Origin: Methanomassiliicoccales archaeon UBA280
GTDB lineage: Archaea; Thermoplasmatota; Thermoplasmata; SG8-5
Reading direction: 5' to 3'
Assembly: GCA_002499085.1 (NCBI GenBank)
Contig: DAKD01000036.1
Coordinates: 1-64,000, forward strand
Length of the DNA: 64,000 nt
The notes under the pieces were generated by a model. It worked only from the letters and a program-made list of their open reading frames with translations, did no database searches and had not been told where the DNA came from. Shown one piece after another: positions 15,879 through 25,678 of the stretch; the stretch's first letter is position 1; the number at the start of each line of letters is the position of its first letter. The position numbers and the translations under genes are program-made.

Positions 15879-16769
15879 TCATCTTGTCGTCACTGTGCAG
15901 CCTTTCTCCAGGATTATGACGGTGTGCTCGCACTGGGAGACCATGCCGCCCTTCACTTCGCTGAGTATGGGGTAAGTGGCAACTGACCCGTGCTTGAGAA
16001 GCCTTTTCATCGCCCTCTCGGGCTTCGGGTTCCTCCTGGCCACCCAGCGCTCCGAGAAGGGCATGAACCTGAACTCTCCGTGGATCTCGGCTATGAGGCT
16101 GTCCAGCTCGCTGTCGCCTGTCTCCCTGGTCCTCAGCAGCTTGTAGATATTGCCGCTCTTTCTCCCGGCCACGCGGCCGACGCCCGTCGTGGCGAAAGGC
16201 TCGATGGCCACTGCCATGCCCGGCTTCAGGTCCGCGCCCGAGTCGTCCTGTATGTTCGGGACGCTGACGCCTGCATGCAGATTGAACCTCTCCAGGCTGT
16301 GGCCCGTGAGATTGCTCACTGGCTCGAAGCCCCTGGACCTGATGGTCCGTTCAACCATTCCGCCGATCGATCTGACCAGTATCCCCGGGGTTATGGACTC
16401 GAGAACCATTTCGAGCGCGTCCCTCGATGCATTGATGAGCTGCTCCCATTTATCAGAGGACACCTCGACCGTGACGGCAGTATCTGCGATGTACCCGTTC
16501 ACATGCACCCCCAGGTCCAGCTTCACGAGCTGGCCCGGCTGGAACCTCAGCGGGTCCGAGGAGTGCGGCGTGTAATGGGCTGCAACGCTGTCTATGGCCA
16601 GGTTTGTCGGGAACGCGACCTTGCCCCCCAGTCTCGCAATCTCTGACTCCACGAATTCGGCAACATCCAGGAGCAGCGTTCCGGACTTTATCATGCCCGC
16701 TGCCTCGTTCCTCACCGTGGATGCGATGCGCCCTGCCCTGACATAGCTGTCGCGGATGTCAACGTCCAT
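15879..16769 (-). CDS. map: Methionine aminopeptidase, type II
   Basis: Removes N-terminal methionine from nascent proteins. 296 residues, the archaeal type II length. All five metal ligands can be placed: D85 and D96 (KLDLGVHVNGYIADTA), H157 (TGHSLERFNLHAG), E190 (AIEPFAT) and E281 (SQCEHTVII). The insertion between H157 and E190 and the long segment 200-270 are typical of type II. It is the last gene of an MBL-Sua5-Map operon; its start overlaps the Sua5 gene by 11 nt. Confidence 0.95.
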   Translation of the reverse strand: MDVDIRDSYVRAGRIASTVRNEAAGMIKSGTLLLDVAEFVESEIARLGGKVAFPTNLAIDSVAAHYTPHSSDPLRFQPGQLVKLDLGVHVNGYIADTAVTVEVSSDKWEQLINASRDALEMVLESITPGILVRSIGGMVERTIRSRGFEPVSNLTGHSLERFNLHAGVSVPNIQDDSGADLKPGMAVAIEPFATTGVGRVAGRKSGNIYKLLRTRETGDSELDSLIAEIHGEFRFMPFSERWVARRNPKPERAMKRLLKHGSVATYPILSEVKGGMVSQCEHTVIILEKGCTVTTR

Positions 16770-17376
16770 GAATTCTCTCCATCTCTTCCCGGGACAATGC
16801 CCCCTCCCTTAGTATTTTCGGTTTTTTCCCAGTGAAATCTATCAGCGTGGTGGGCAGGCCTTCCAGCCTGCCGGAGTCTATGTAGACCCGCACCGCCTTT
16901 CCGAGAATCCCGACTATGGACTCGATATCGGGCGGGGTGGGCTGGCCGTGGGGGTTGGCAGATGTCGAGGTCACGGGCCCCACGACTTCCACCAGGGACG
17001 AGGTGAGCTCCGAGCAGGGCAGCCTCACGGCAAGCGTGCCTTCGTGCACCAGTTCTTCGGGGGCCGTATCCAGGGCCGGGAGTACGGCCGTGACCCTGTT
17101 GTCATGGGACTTCAGGAAGGGAGCGTAAGTCTCCGTGACCCTGCAGACTGACTTCAGCTGGATGGGAGAGGCCATGACGGTGAGAGGCATGCCGGCTGGC
17201 CTGGATTTGATGGCCAGGACGGCGCCGATGCCTGCGCGGGAGCGAATGCTTGCGCCCAGGCCGTAAAGCGTGCTTGTCGGGTATACTAGGACGCCGCCCG
17301 AATCCGTTACTGGCTTCATCTCGGCGAGGAATTCCTCGGGCAGGGGCTTGTCCGTGGGCCATTTGAAGATCCTCAT
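16759..17376 (-). CDS. Sua5/YrdC-type L-threonylcarbamoyladenylate synthase
   Basis: A 205-residue YrdC-domain protein. It makes threonylcarbamoyl-AMP from threonine, bicarbonate and ATP for the t6A37 modification of ANN-decoding tRNAs. Seen: GGVLVYPTSTLYGLGA (the ATP/threonine-binding entry), AIKSRPAGMPLTVM (equivalent of KxR..KPL), GTLAVRLPCSEL and GPVTSTSANPHGQP. There is no C-terminal Sua5 domain. The ATG at 17376, 2 bp after the MBL stop, is preferred over an in-frame opening that runs back through the MBL gene. Confidence 0.9.
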   Translation of the reverse strand: MRIFKWPTDKPLPEEFLAEMKPVTDSGGVLVYPTSTLYGLGASIRSRAGIGAVLAIKSRPAGMPLTVMASPIQLKSVCRVTETYAPFLKSHDNRVTAVLPALDTAPEELVHEGTLAVRLPCSELTSSLVEVVGPVTSTSANPHGQPTPPDIESIVGILGKAVRVYIDSGRLEGLPTTLIDFTGKKPKILREGALSREEMERIHGR

Positions 17377-17378
17377 GA

Positions 17379-18032
17379 TTAACCGTACCTCCCCAGGAGC
17401 TGCAGCTGCCTGAGGCTGAGGCTTACGTGCCTTGAGGCGCTGCCCTCGACGCAGGGCCCGTGGCCGGGGTACATGTCGTCTATCTCCAGGCCAGCAAGCT
17501 TTTCCACCGATGCCAGAAGCATGTCGTAATCGCCTGTGTCTAGGTCCCACCTGCCCACGCCCCCGTCCGCGAAGACCGTGTCCCCGGAGAATATGCCCTT
17601 GCCCGTGAGAAGGCAGATGCTGCCGGAAGTGTGGCCGGGCGTGTGTATAACTCTCAGCGACTCGCCGCCTCCGAGGTCAATCTCCTGGCCTTCCCGGAGT
17701 TTGGTGACAGGCATGGGCTGGATGCGGCCGCCGAACAGTGTGGCGCCGGTGGATTCCTGGTCCGCGCCGATGAGCGCATCCGCGTCCGCCTCGTGCGCAA
17801 ATATCTCGCCTCCGAACTCGCCGCGGAACGACATTGCGCCGCCGACATGGTCTATGTGCCTGTGCGTCAGGATTATGTGCTCCAGGTTTCTCCCGCGCAG
17901 CAGTTCGCGGATCTCCCCGGAGCAGTAGGCGATGTCCGGCTCCCAGCCAGTGTCCACCAGGCAGGGCTTCTCCGCGTCAAGGAAGAATATATTGCCACTG
18001 AACCCGTTTCCCTCGATTGCGTAGATTTTCAC
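17379..18032 (-). CDS. Metallo-beta-lactamase-fold hydrolase (glyoxalase II-like)
   Basis: A 217-residue MBL-fold hydrolase. The zinc motif THRHIDHVGG gives H57, H59, D61 and H62; other ligands are in HTPGHTSGS, FSGDTVF and the final PGHGP. It is closest to small glyoxalase II/thioesterase-like enzymes; substrate unknown. Start: GTG at 18032 opens directly on KIYAIEGNGFSGN and sits 26 nt from the centre of a minus-strand TATA box (18051-18064), fitting leaderless transcription. The alternative ATG at 18068 lies on that TATA sequence. First gene of the operon with Sua5 and Map. Confidence 0.82.
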   Translation of the reverse strand: MKIYAIEGNGFSGNIFFLDAEKPCLVDTGWEPDIAYCSGEIRELLRGRNLEHIILTHRHIDHVGGAMSFRGEFGGEIFAHEADADALIGADQESTGATLFGGRIQPMPVTKLREGQEIDLGGGESLRVIHTPGHTSGSICLLTGKGIFSGDTVFADGGVGRWDLDTGDYDMLLASVEKLAGLEIDDMYPGHGPCVEGSASRHVSLSLRQLQLLGRYG

Positions 18033-18050
18033 GGAGGGGGAAATGCAGGA

Positions 18051-18064
18051 TTGTGTATAATAAA
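18051..18064 (-). promoter_or_regulatory. TATA box of the MBL-Sua5-map operon
   Basis: Minus-strand TTTATTATACACAA, 26 nt (centre) before the GTG start at 18032. Confidence 0.5.
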
Positions 18065-18120
18065 TCATGACTTCGATTCATTGAGTTTGTCAATATTTTA
18101 GTGATATTGAGATTATTGTT

Positions 18121-18311
18121 AGGGTCTAGGGTCTGCGTTTTCAAATTGGGATAAAGGGTCTAGGGTCTAGGGGGCTGGCTTGGTCTGGACAAGCCAGCAA
18201 ATGCGATTTGGAAGCACCCTATGACCCTAGCCCCTATCGCCGAATCAGAGATTCGGCTTAGTCGCGACACATGTGTCGCTCCTAGCCCCTAGCCCCTGGA
18301 CCCTAGCCCCA
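18121..18311. repeat. TAGGG-type tandem and inverted repeat with nested hairpins
   Basis: The left half carries AGGGTCT heptamers (two at 18121-18134, more at about 18155-18173). The right half carries the complementary C-rich units (ACCCTAGCCCCTA at 18224-18236, CCTAGCCCCTAGCCCC at 18281-18296, ACCCTAGCCCC at 18300-18310). Between them are perfect hairpins: GCTGGCTTG/CAAGCCAGC (18174-18198), GCCGAATC/GATTCGGC (18239-18257) and the 16-bp palindrome GCGACACATGTGTCGC (18264-18279). Noncoding; function unknown. Confidence 0.7.
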
Positions 18312-18382
18312 AGCAATCAATAAGAAGTTGACAGACCCGGTTCATTGATAAATTTAAATTCCGCTATGCCTTGCATCGTCCG

Positions 18383-19573
18383 ATGTGCCCCGAACTGTAC
18401 CTGAGAAAAGCCAGCCTCCCCGAAGGAATCGGGGAAGGCATGAAGGCCATAGGCGTGTGCCGGGAAGGCACGGACATCATGGTTCCGAAGATGAGGCATT
18501 TCGTCTTCATGGCCAGGGACATGGACCCCAGGGGCGCGAACATACTCAAGCAGGAGATGCTGGCAGTCGGCGGGGAGGCCGCCATCTCCTATCATGCCAT
18601 TTCCGACATCTCGAAGCCGACTGACTGCATCATATCCGGGACGCAGAGGCAGTTCGAGATTGCCATCCGCAAGCTCGGGGCACAGCCCTTCGGACTGAAA
18701 TGGCTGGCTTCCGAGCTTGACTGCGCGATCCGGAATCTGACATGCCCGGGTCCCCGAAATTTGGGGCCGCTGAACCTGGAGAGGACCATAATCATGGGCA
18801 TAGTCAATGTAACGGGCGACTCATTCTCCGGGGACGGCTCGACAGATGCGGCCACAGCCATCGGGAAAGCGCTGGCCATGGAAATGGAGGGCGCAGACAT
18901 CATCGACATCGGCGGGGAGTCCACCAGGCCGGGCGCGGCCCCCGTGAGCCGGGATGATGAGCTGGCCAGAGTAATACCGGTCATCAGGGGGCTCTCGGGG
19001 AAATTGAAGGCTCTGATCTCCATCGACACGAGGAAGCCCGAGGTAGCCGAAGCCGCCCTCCGCGCCGGCGCGGGCATCGTCAACCTTGTCGGCGGCCTGA
19101 GGGACAGGAAGATGGCGGAGCTTCTGGCCGGGACAGGCGCGCCCGTCGTCCTGATGCACATGCAGGGCGAGCCGGCCAACATGCAGGACTCGCCCGAGTA
19201 CATGGATGTGATGGACGACATTGTGTCCGAGCTCAGGGCCCAGGTCAGGACGGCCGCGGATGCGGGCATTGACCCGCGCAACATTGCCCTTGATCCCGGC
19301 ATAGGTTTCGGCAAGACAGTTGAACACAATCTCGAGATCATCAGGCGCCTGGGAGAGCTGAGGATTCTTGACCTGCCGATACTCATAGGAGCGTCGAGGA
19401 AATCATTCATAGGCAAGGTGCTTGACGCGGACGCGGGCGACAGGCTGGAGGGGGGCATTGCCGCGGCCGTGCTCGCGGCGGCCAACGGCGCCGATATCAT
19501 CAGGACACACGACGTGGGCGCGACAGCCAGGGCGCTGAAGCTGGCCGACCGCATCAATGAAAATTGCGGCTAG
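18383..19573 (+). CDS. folP: Dihydropteroate synthase with N-terminal extension
   Basis: Joins the pterin pyrophosphate to p-aminobenzoate or a related arylamine in folate/methanopterin synthesis. 396 residues. The DHPS TIM barrel starts near residue 138 (MGIVNVTGDSFSGDG) and continues with ADIIDIGGESTRPGA, ISIDTRKPEVAE, VLMHMQG, LDPGIGFGK and LIGASRKSFIG, all catalytic DHPS motifs. About 135 residues precede it (FMARDMDPRGANILKQEML ...), an extension seen in archaeal homologues; its role is not clear. The ATG at 18383 lies about 28 nt after TATA-like AAATTTAAATT (18350-18360); a TTG at 18371 also opens the frame but fits the promoter less well. Confidence 0.9.
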   Translation: MCPELYLRKASLPEGIGEGMKAIGVCREGTDIMVPKMRHFVFMARDMDPRGANILKQEMLAVGGEAAISYHAISDISKPTDCIISGTQRQFEIAIRKLGAQPFGLKWLASELDCAIRNLTCPGPRNLGPLNLERTIIMGIVNVTGDSFSGDGSTDAATAIGKALAMEMEGADIIDIGGESTRPGAAPVSRDDELARVIPVIRGLSGKLKALISIDTRKPEVAEAALRAGAGIVNLVGGLRDRKMAELLAGTGAPVVLMHMQGEPANMQDSPEYMDVMDDIVSELRAQVRTAADAGIDPRNIALDPGIGFGKTVEHNLEIIRRLGELRILDLPILIGASRKSFIGKVLDADAGDRLEGGIAAAVLAAANGADIIRTHDVGATARALKLADRINENCG

Positions 19574-19606
19574 TATTAAATATGTGAACGCGCATCAGTT
19601 AATATT

Positions 19607-22600
19607 ATGGGCAGCAGGGCCGTGTTTCTGGTAGCCATCATCACGATTGTTTCCACGCTCAACTTCAGCGCAGTCACATCCGGGGTGGATCTGCACGAGG
19701 ACCTCATGGCGCCGCCCGTGCCCATCGAGGGCGTGGTTGTTTACGGTTCAGACCTGAACGTCACAGGCACACTGAGATTCCTCAATGCCACGATTTACCT
19801 CACAGGCAACCTGACTGTGAAAAGCACCGGGTTCCTGGAATTCGTCAACACGACGCTTTTCATGAACCTGAGCAGGAACGGCCAGTTCAGGATCGGTGTC
19901 GAGGGGAAGTTCACCGCGAACGACCTGGACAGGAACGGCATGACAGCGTCGGATGCCAGCAGGATAATGTCCAACAACTCGGCGCTGAAGTACACGATGG
20001 CCGCGGCTTCCTCATCGAAGCTGTATTTCAACAACAGCCTGGTCATGAACTGCGGCTACGACGGCCTGAACCCGGGCATGAATTTGCAGACGAATGTTGC
20101 CGCATTCGAGGGCATGACATTCCAGAACTGCTATCACGGAATGACGATAAGGTCCGGCGGTGTGAAGGTGAACAACAGCCGGTTCCTGGGATGCCAGTAC
20201 GGCCTGTACGTGTCTTTCTGCAACCCGAGGCTCACCAACCTGACCGTGTCCGGTTCGCTGACCAGAGGCATCTATCTCTACTATTCGGCGCCGACGCTTT
20301 CCGGTTGCGTCCTCGACAATAACAGGGTGGGCCTGTACATGCAGAACTCCAACCCGAACGCGGTCGGGTGCGCTGTCACGAACTCGGGCGAATCGGGCGT
20401 AGTCACATGGTATTCGTCCCCGCTGCTGGAGGACTGCACGCTCTCAAACGCTGTTGACATGGACGTGCGGATGTCCTCGTTCCCCAGGCTTCTCAACACG
20501 AGTCTCAACAAATCATCGGTGAAGGTCGCCCTCGGGCTCTATGTCTCTGTCGGGCAACGCATGAGCGCCGAGGTCGTGAACGAGACAGGCGAGCCGCTCG
20601 GGAACATGTCCGTGAGCGTGCTGGACTCCGAGGGAAATCCCGCATCCACAGGCATGACTGACGGAACAGGCACGGCCGCCGGCCTCGCTTACAGGGAATG
20701 CTTCATCACCCGCGAGGGCATCGAGAGCATGGGCACCCACAGGATTCTGGCATTCGCGCTCTCGGACCAGAATGCCACATTCGGAGAGAATTTCACCGCG
20801 CTCGCCCCGGGCGCCGTAGCCGCGGTCAGGGCATCCCGGAACCCGGAGAATTTCGAGATATGGGAGGGCGGCGGGACAGTCACCGAGCCAAGGCACAGGG
20901 AGAATGCCACGGTGATGCTCCTGGGCGACCTCAGCGTAAATTACGGCGGGAGCCTGGAGCTGGACAACTGCACGCTGATGATGTTCTCCCATCTGACGAG
21001 GAGCGTGCGCGTGGCATCCGGGGAACTGAGGCTGAACAGCACATCTTTCATGTCGGTCGGCACACCCAACAGGCTTACACCTTCGGTCACAGGCTTCAGC
21101 GTGGATGCTGCCAGCTCGCTTCGGGTTGAGAATTCCTCCTTCAGGTGGCTCAGCGAGTTCGCGGTTGGCACAAGCGACGCAACACTCAGGAACGTCTCCG
21201 TGCGGTACGTCTCCTCGGCAGGCATGAAATTCGAGTCCTGCTCGCCTTCTGTCGACGGTTTGAGCATAGAATGGGCGCCGATCGGTCTCCATCTCTCGAA
21301 CTGCAACGGCTTTTTCTCCAACCTGAGCGTCAGCAGGTCCAGGGAATACGCAATGTACTGCAGCCAATCCGGCGCGCGGTTCGACTCTGTTTCCTTCAGC
21401 AATTCCAGCAGGGGCCTGTACTCGTACTGGGGCGCGCTGGAACTGAACCGCTTCAGCACAGCTGGCTGCGATTACGGCGTGATGAGCTCATATACAAATT
21501 TCAGGATTGCGGACTCGACCTTCGCGGGATGCGCCGGGGCAGGCCTTTACCTGAACGGCGGGACAGTGAAATTGACCGGCTCCGAGATTACGGGCTCGGC
21601 CACAGGTATCAACGCACTGTATGCCGCGCTCTGGGTCGAAGAGACTGACATCTCGGGCAACGGAATAGGCCTGATGAGCGACAACAGCGCCCCGGTCCTG
21701 CTCAACTCCACGCTGTCGAATACCGTCGACATCGATGCAAAAAGAGGGTCGTCCGCGTCCCTGGTGAACTGCACCCTTGACCCGGGGAGTATCTCCGTGG
21801 CAGTGTCGGGGTGGGTGGATCTGGGCAACTGGACCGATGTGATGGTCATCGACGGCGCGGCACAGCCTGTGCCGCTCTGCAATGTCTCGGTGAGGGATTC
21901 TTCCGACCGGGTTTCCGGCTCGGGAATGACTGATCTTTCGGGGATGGCCAGGAATCTTGCCTACAGGGAGAAGCGAATCAGGTGGAACGTTACAGAGGAG
22001 TTTGCGGCCCACGCGGTCGTCGGCATCGGCGGCGCGAACGGCTCGCAGGCCGGGACAAACTCCACGGGGCTTGGCCCGGGCGGAACTGCCGTTGTGACGA
22101 TAGGCGACCAGGCCGGCAGTTGGATTATATGGCCCTCCTTCAAGAACCTGGAGGAGAACAGCAGCTTCTCCGACGCAAATGTCGTGGCGCACAGCGGGGT
22201 GGCTGTCAAAGGCGGGGCCTCTCTGGAGCTGGACAACAGCACCCTTTGGTTCTTCAACAGGGGCAACTCGAACACGGCCATGGACATATACGCCGGCAAT
22301 TTCGACATGAGGGCCAGCAGGCTCATGCCCCTCAGCGCAAAGGCGCCCCTCCAGCCGACAAAGCTTTGGCTGACTTACAGGCTAGGCTCCGCAGGCTTCA
22401 TCGAAGGCTCCCTGATAAGCGGAATCTCCCAGATAACAACCTATGTCGATGACCTGAGCGTCAGGAACAGCACGGTTTCCGAGATCGCCGGGACAGGGCT
22501 TCACATCCAGGACTGCTCCCCGACCATCACTGGCTCGGTGTTCAGGCAATGCTATGACGGCATATGGTCCAACACAGGCTCTCCGGCAATCGGGAACTGT

Positions 22601-25600
22601 TCTGTGTACGAATGCGTGAGCAACGGTGTGTACCTGAGCGGGGGAAGCCCGATGCTCTGGAATGTCCGCGTCGGGCGCAATCAGAACGGCTTCAACATGG
22701 CGGACGGGTCCGCGGCCGTGCTGGAAAATTGCACTGCGGTTGAGAACGGCTGCGGGTACTACATGTTCCGCGCATCTCCGGCCATGGAGGGCTGCCTGGC
22801 CCTGAACAACAGCAACTCCGGGATACAGATGCAGGATTCCCGGGCGGTTCTGGAGGGGATACTCTCGGAAGGCAACAACCAGGGCGTGTATTCCTACAGG
22901 TCGTGGCCCCTGATTCTGAACTCGACTGTCCGGGGCAATGAGATCGGCATCCATTCCCAGGAATCGGGCCCGTACATCGAGAACTGCTCGATCGATTCGA
23001 ACGGGGTCGGACTGAACATAATCGGGGATGCGAGCAACTTGCTTCTTGACAGGTTCTCCTCCGGAAAGGCTGCCGAGGAGTCGAATTTCATAGGCTCCGG
23101 GACCACGGACCACATCTCGCTGACCCTGCCTTCCAGGGCCGTGGTGAGGCAGGCGCGGATGAACGTCACTGGCAGCGAGATAGGGAACGACGCAGTGACA
23201 TTTGATAAATACTCCCAGTTTTCCCCCGCGATCTGGGGCGATATGCTTGTCTGGCAGGATTCGAGGAACGGGAACTGGGACATTTACGCTTACGACCTGG
23301 GCGCTGACTCCGACGGGGACGGAGTGCCGAATTACCTCGAGACGCCGCCCCTGGCTGACGACGAAGCCCTGGTCAGGATCACTGACAATGAGGAGATGCA
23401 GGGCGAGCCTGACATCTACAGAGATACCGTGGTCTGGACCGATTTCAGGAACGGGAATGCGGACATCTATGCCTACTCGTTCTCCAACGGGACAGAATGG
23501 GCCGTGTGCACGCATCCGGCACATCAGGCCAAGCCCTCCATCGACGGCGACAGGATAGCATGGCAGGATTACAGGAACGGCGATTACGACATTTACATGC
23601 TCAACATTTCAACGGGCGAGCAGGCCAGGCTGAGCGACACCAACGACCATGACATGGGAGTGAAGCTTCATGGCGACTACGCCGTATGGTACAGCTATCA
23701 CGGCTCGCCCCCTTCCTATGACTATTCGGACATATATCTCTTCGACCTCAAAGCCTGGAAGGCCGTCAACATAAACAGGGACGACCCTGTGCAGTACAGC
23801 CCGGACATCTGGGGCGACACAATTGTCTGGCATGATAACACGAACGGCAACTGGGAGATATACTCCTGCAATGTCAAGACCCTGATACCGCGGCGCCTGA
23901 CATTCGACCCTGACGGAGAGCAGAACTTCCTGCCCAGGATTCACGGCGACAGGGTAGTCTATTACTTCCACAACCGAATAACCGATGTCTGGAGCGTCAG
24001 GATGTTCAACCTGACGACCAAAACCCAGACAGTTCTGGAGGCCGAGACGGACGGGGACTCAGCCCCTGTGATCTGGGGCGACAGGATCGCCTGGGTCAAC
24101 AAGAGCGGGAACCTCAATGACATCCACGTGCTCGACCTCGGCCTCGGCGGCTGGCCTGAGGATGTCTGCGTTGACATCAACTCCGACGGCTCGGCCGAGC
24201 TGACGAGCCCGGGCAAGCTTGAGGGCTCGCAAACGCTCAACGGCACAGAGCTGGCCGATGCACTCAATCTCCGGCTGAAGAGAATTGACAGGGGAATCTC
24301 GGAGATACCCATAACAGTGAGCGCGAACGGCACGGGGCAGGTCACGCTCGGAGACCTGTCTGTCCTTTACGACATTCCCACTTACATCCTCTCCACGGCA
24401 ATCACGGGCTCGAGCCAGTCAGGCGTTTACTGCTACAATTCGGCCCCGGAGTTCATCAACTCGTCCTTCGGGGACAACACGGCTGATTTCACTTTGAACT
24501 CTGAATCCAGGCCCAGGGCGCTGAACTCGACATTCTCGGACGAAAAACTTGAGTTCATGGATTCGAAATCCAACCTGAGCGCGCAGAACTACCTGCATGT
24601 CAGAGCAGAGAATCTCACGGGCCAGCCGCTCGATGCACGCGTGACATGCCTGGACAACGGGCAGCAGGCTTTCGACGGATGGACCGGGGGGGACGGGGAG
24701 ATCATGTGGATCGCGCTGACCTATGCCTCGTACAACATCACCGGGCGATGGGACAACATCACCGCCGCCGAAGCTACCATGGGAACCACCGTATTCGCTG
24801 ACAGCCCGCGGACCGTTGACATGTCCGCATCGCACTGGGAGATATTCTCGACCGACTCTGTCGGCCCGAAATTCTGCTGTCCCTTCCCGCAGCCTGGATG
24901 GACCTATGCCGGCCTGAGGCCGGAGATTTCCGTCATAATAACTGACAACCTGGGAATCGAGTATTCGTCAATCAGACTTTACGTCCAGGGCTTCATGGTG
25001 TTCTACAGTTCCGCGAGCGTTCCGGGCGGGTACAACATATCGTACTTGCATCCGGCGGATTTCGCGGAGGGCCAGGTCGTCTCGTGCAGGATATACTGCA
25101 GGGACATTCACGGTAACGTGCTTGATTTCTCGTGGAACTTCACTGTCGACACCGGCTCTGAGTATTTCTCAATCGAGCTGCAGCCGGGCTGGAACCTCAT
25201 ATCGGTGCCCTTGGAATCGTACGACATGTCGGTGGGAAACGTCCTCTGGTCAATATCGGGCAGCTACGACTCGGTGAAGACCTACTCCAGGACCGCGGAC
25301 AGGCCCTGGCTGAGCTACAGGCCAAGCTCGGAACTCAACAGCCTCGCCTCGATCGAGAGGGCCCGGGGTTACTGGGTGCATGCCACGGAATCCTGCGTCC
25401 TGCGGATATCGGGCTTGCCGGCCGAAAGCACGGCCATCACACTGTACGCCGGCTGGAACCTGGTCGGGTACCCGACATTCGACGGCACTGTCACGTTGGG
25501 AGAGGCGCTCTGGGGCACGGGCGCTGACCGAGTGGAGGTTTTCGATCCAGCATCACCATACATCAAGGAAGCTGGACCAACCTATATCATGAAGCCCGGA

Positions 25601-25654
25601 GAAGGCTATTGGGTTCATGTTCCAGCGGATACTATTTGGACGATTGATTGGTAA
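19607..25654 (+). CDS. Giant secreted surface protein with beta-helix and TolB-like propeller
   Basis: 2015 residues. An N-terminal signal peptide (VFLVAIITIVSTLNFSAV, about 5-25) precedes right-handed parallel beta-helix repeats (NosD-like), in blocks near 40-300, 430-720 and 860-1170. Repeated strands read NS.F.GC.YGLY, GIYLYYS.P.L. and similar. Carboxypeptidase-like linkers (YREC/YREK) separate the blocks. A six-unit TolB-like beta-propeller lies at about 1200-1515 (units of GD.(I/L)VW.D.RNGN.DIY). It contains a calcium-loop-like DSDGDGVPN. The C-terminus has two GWNL(I/V) modules (near 1861 and 1949) seen at the end of archaeal surface proteins. No C-terminal membrane helix, so it is secreted or held non-covalently. 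Many N-x-S/T sites suggest glycosylation. Substrate unknown. Confidence 0.85.
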   Translation: MGSRAVFLVAIITIVSTLNFSAVTSGVDLHEDLMAPPVPIEGVVVYGSDLNVTGTLRFLNATIYLTGNLTVKSTGFLEFVNTTLFMNLSRNGQFRIGVEGKFTANDLDRNGMTASDASRIMSNNSALKYTMAAASSSKLYFNNSLVMNCGYDGLNPGMNLQTNVAAFEGMTFQNCYHGMTIRSGGVKVNNSRFLGCQYGLYVSFCNPRLTNLTVSGSLTRGIYLYYSAPTLSGCVLDNNRVGLYMQNSNPNAVGCAVTNSGESGVVTWYSSPLLEDCTLSNAVDMDVRMSSFPRLLNTSLNKSSVKVALGLYVSVGQRMSAEVVNETGEPLGNMSVSVLDSEGNPASTGMTDGTGTAAGLAYRECFITREGIESMGTHRILAFALSDQNATFGENFTALAPGAVAAVRASRNPENFEIWEGGGTVTEPRHRENATVMLLGDLSVNYGGSLELDNCTLMMFSHLTRSVRVASGELRLNSTSFMSVGTPNRLTPSVTGFSVDAASSLRVENSSFRWLSEFAVGTSDATLRNVSVRYVSSAGMKFESCSPSVDGLSIEWAPIGLHLSNCNGFFSNLSVSRSREYAMYCSQSGARFDSVSFSNSSRGLYSYWGALELNRFSTAGCDYGVMSSYTNFRIADSTFAGCAGAGLYLNGGTVKLTGSEITGSATGINALYAALWVEETDISGNGIGLMSDNSAPVLLNSTLSNTVDIDAKRGSSASLVNCTLDPGSISVAVSGWVDLGNWTDVMVIDGAAQPVPLCNVSVRDSSDRVSGSGMTDLSGMARNLAYREKRIRWNVTEEFAAHAVVGIGGANGSQAGTNSTGLGPGGTAVVTIGDQAGSWIIWPSFKNLEENSSFSDANVVAHSGVAVKGGASLELDNSTLWFFNRGNSNTAMDIYAGNFDMRASRLMPLSAKAPLQPTKLWLTYRLGSAGFIEGSLISGISQITTYVDDLSVRNSTVSEIAGTGLHIQDCSPTITGSVFRQCYDGIWSNTGSPAIGNCSVYECVSNGVYLSGGSPMLWNVRVGRNQNGFNMADGSAAVLENCTAVENGCGYYMFRASPAMEGCLALNNSNSGIQMQDSRAVLEGILSEGNNQGVYSYRSWPLILNSTVRGNEIGIHSQESGPYIENCSIDSNGVGLNIIGDASNLLLDRFSSGKAAEESNFIGSGTTDHISLTLPSRAVVRQARMNVTGSEIGNDAVTFDKYSQFSPAIWGDMLVWQDSRNGNWDIYAYDLGADSDGDGVPNYLETPPLADDEALVRITDNEEMQGEPDIYRDTVVWTDFRNGNADIYAYSFSNGTEWAVCTHPAHQAKPSIDGDRIAWQDYRNGDYDIYMLNISTGEQARLSDTNDHDMGVKLHGDYAVWYSYHGSPPSYDYSDIYLFDLKAWKAVNINRDDPVQYSPDIWGDTIVWHDNTNGNWEIYSCNVKTLIPRRLTFDPDGEQNFLPRIHGDRVVYYFHNRITDVWSVRMFNLTTKTQTVLEAETDGDSAPVIWGDRIAWVNKSGNLNDIHVLDLGLGGWPEDVCVDINSDGSAELTSPGKLEGSQTLNGTELADALNLRLKRIDRGISEIPITVSANGTGQVTLGDLSVLYDIPTYILSTAITGSSQSGVYCYNSAPEFINSSFGDNTADFTLNSESRPRALNSTFSDEKLEFMDSKSNLSAQNYLHVRAENLTGQPLDARVTCLDNGQQAFDGWTGGDGEIMWIALTYASYNITGRWDNITAAEATMGTTVFADSPRTVDMSASHWEIFSTDSVGPKFCCPFPQPGWTYAGLRPEISVIITDNLGIEYSSIRLYVQGFMVFYSSASVPGGYNISYLHPADFAEGQVVSCRIYCRDIHGNVLDFSWNFTVDTGSEYFSIELQPGWNLISVPLESYDMSVGNVLWSISGSYDSVKTYSRTADRPWLSYRPSSELNSLASIERARGYWVHATESCVLRISGLPAESTAITLYAGWNLVGYPTFDGTVTLGEALWGTGADRVEVFDPASPYIKEAGPTYIMKPGEGYWVHVPADTIWTIDW

Positions 25655-25678
25655 CTTGCATTCCCACGAATGCAAGTG
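25655..25678 (+). terminator. Hairpin directly after the giant surface gene
   Basis: ACTTGCATT (25655-25663), loop CCCACG, AATGCAAGT (25670-25678): perfect 9-bp stem beginning on the first base after the TAA stop. Likely a 3'-end signal. Confidence 0.5.

Noticed and set aside
18121..18311. CRISPR-like array
   Set aside because: Units are only about 7 bp, adjacent or imperfect, and face their complements; no constant-length spacers.
22382..23524. 380-codon minus-strand frame inside the 2015-residue gene
   Set aside because: Antisense shadow of the beta-helix/propeller coding region; no start context or motif.
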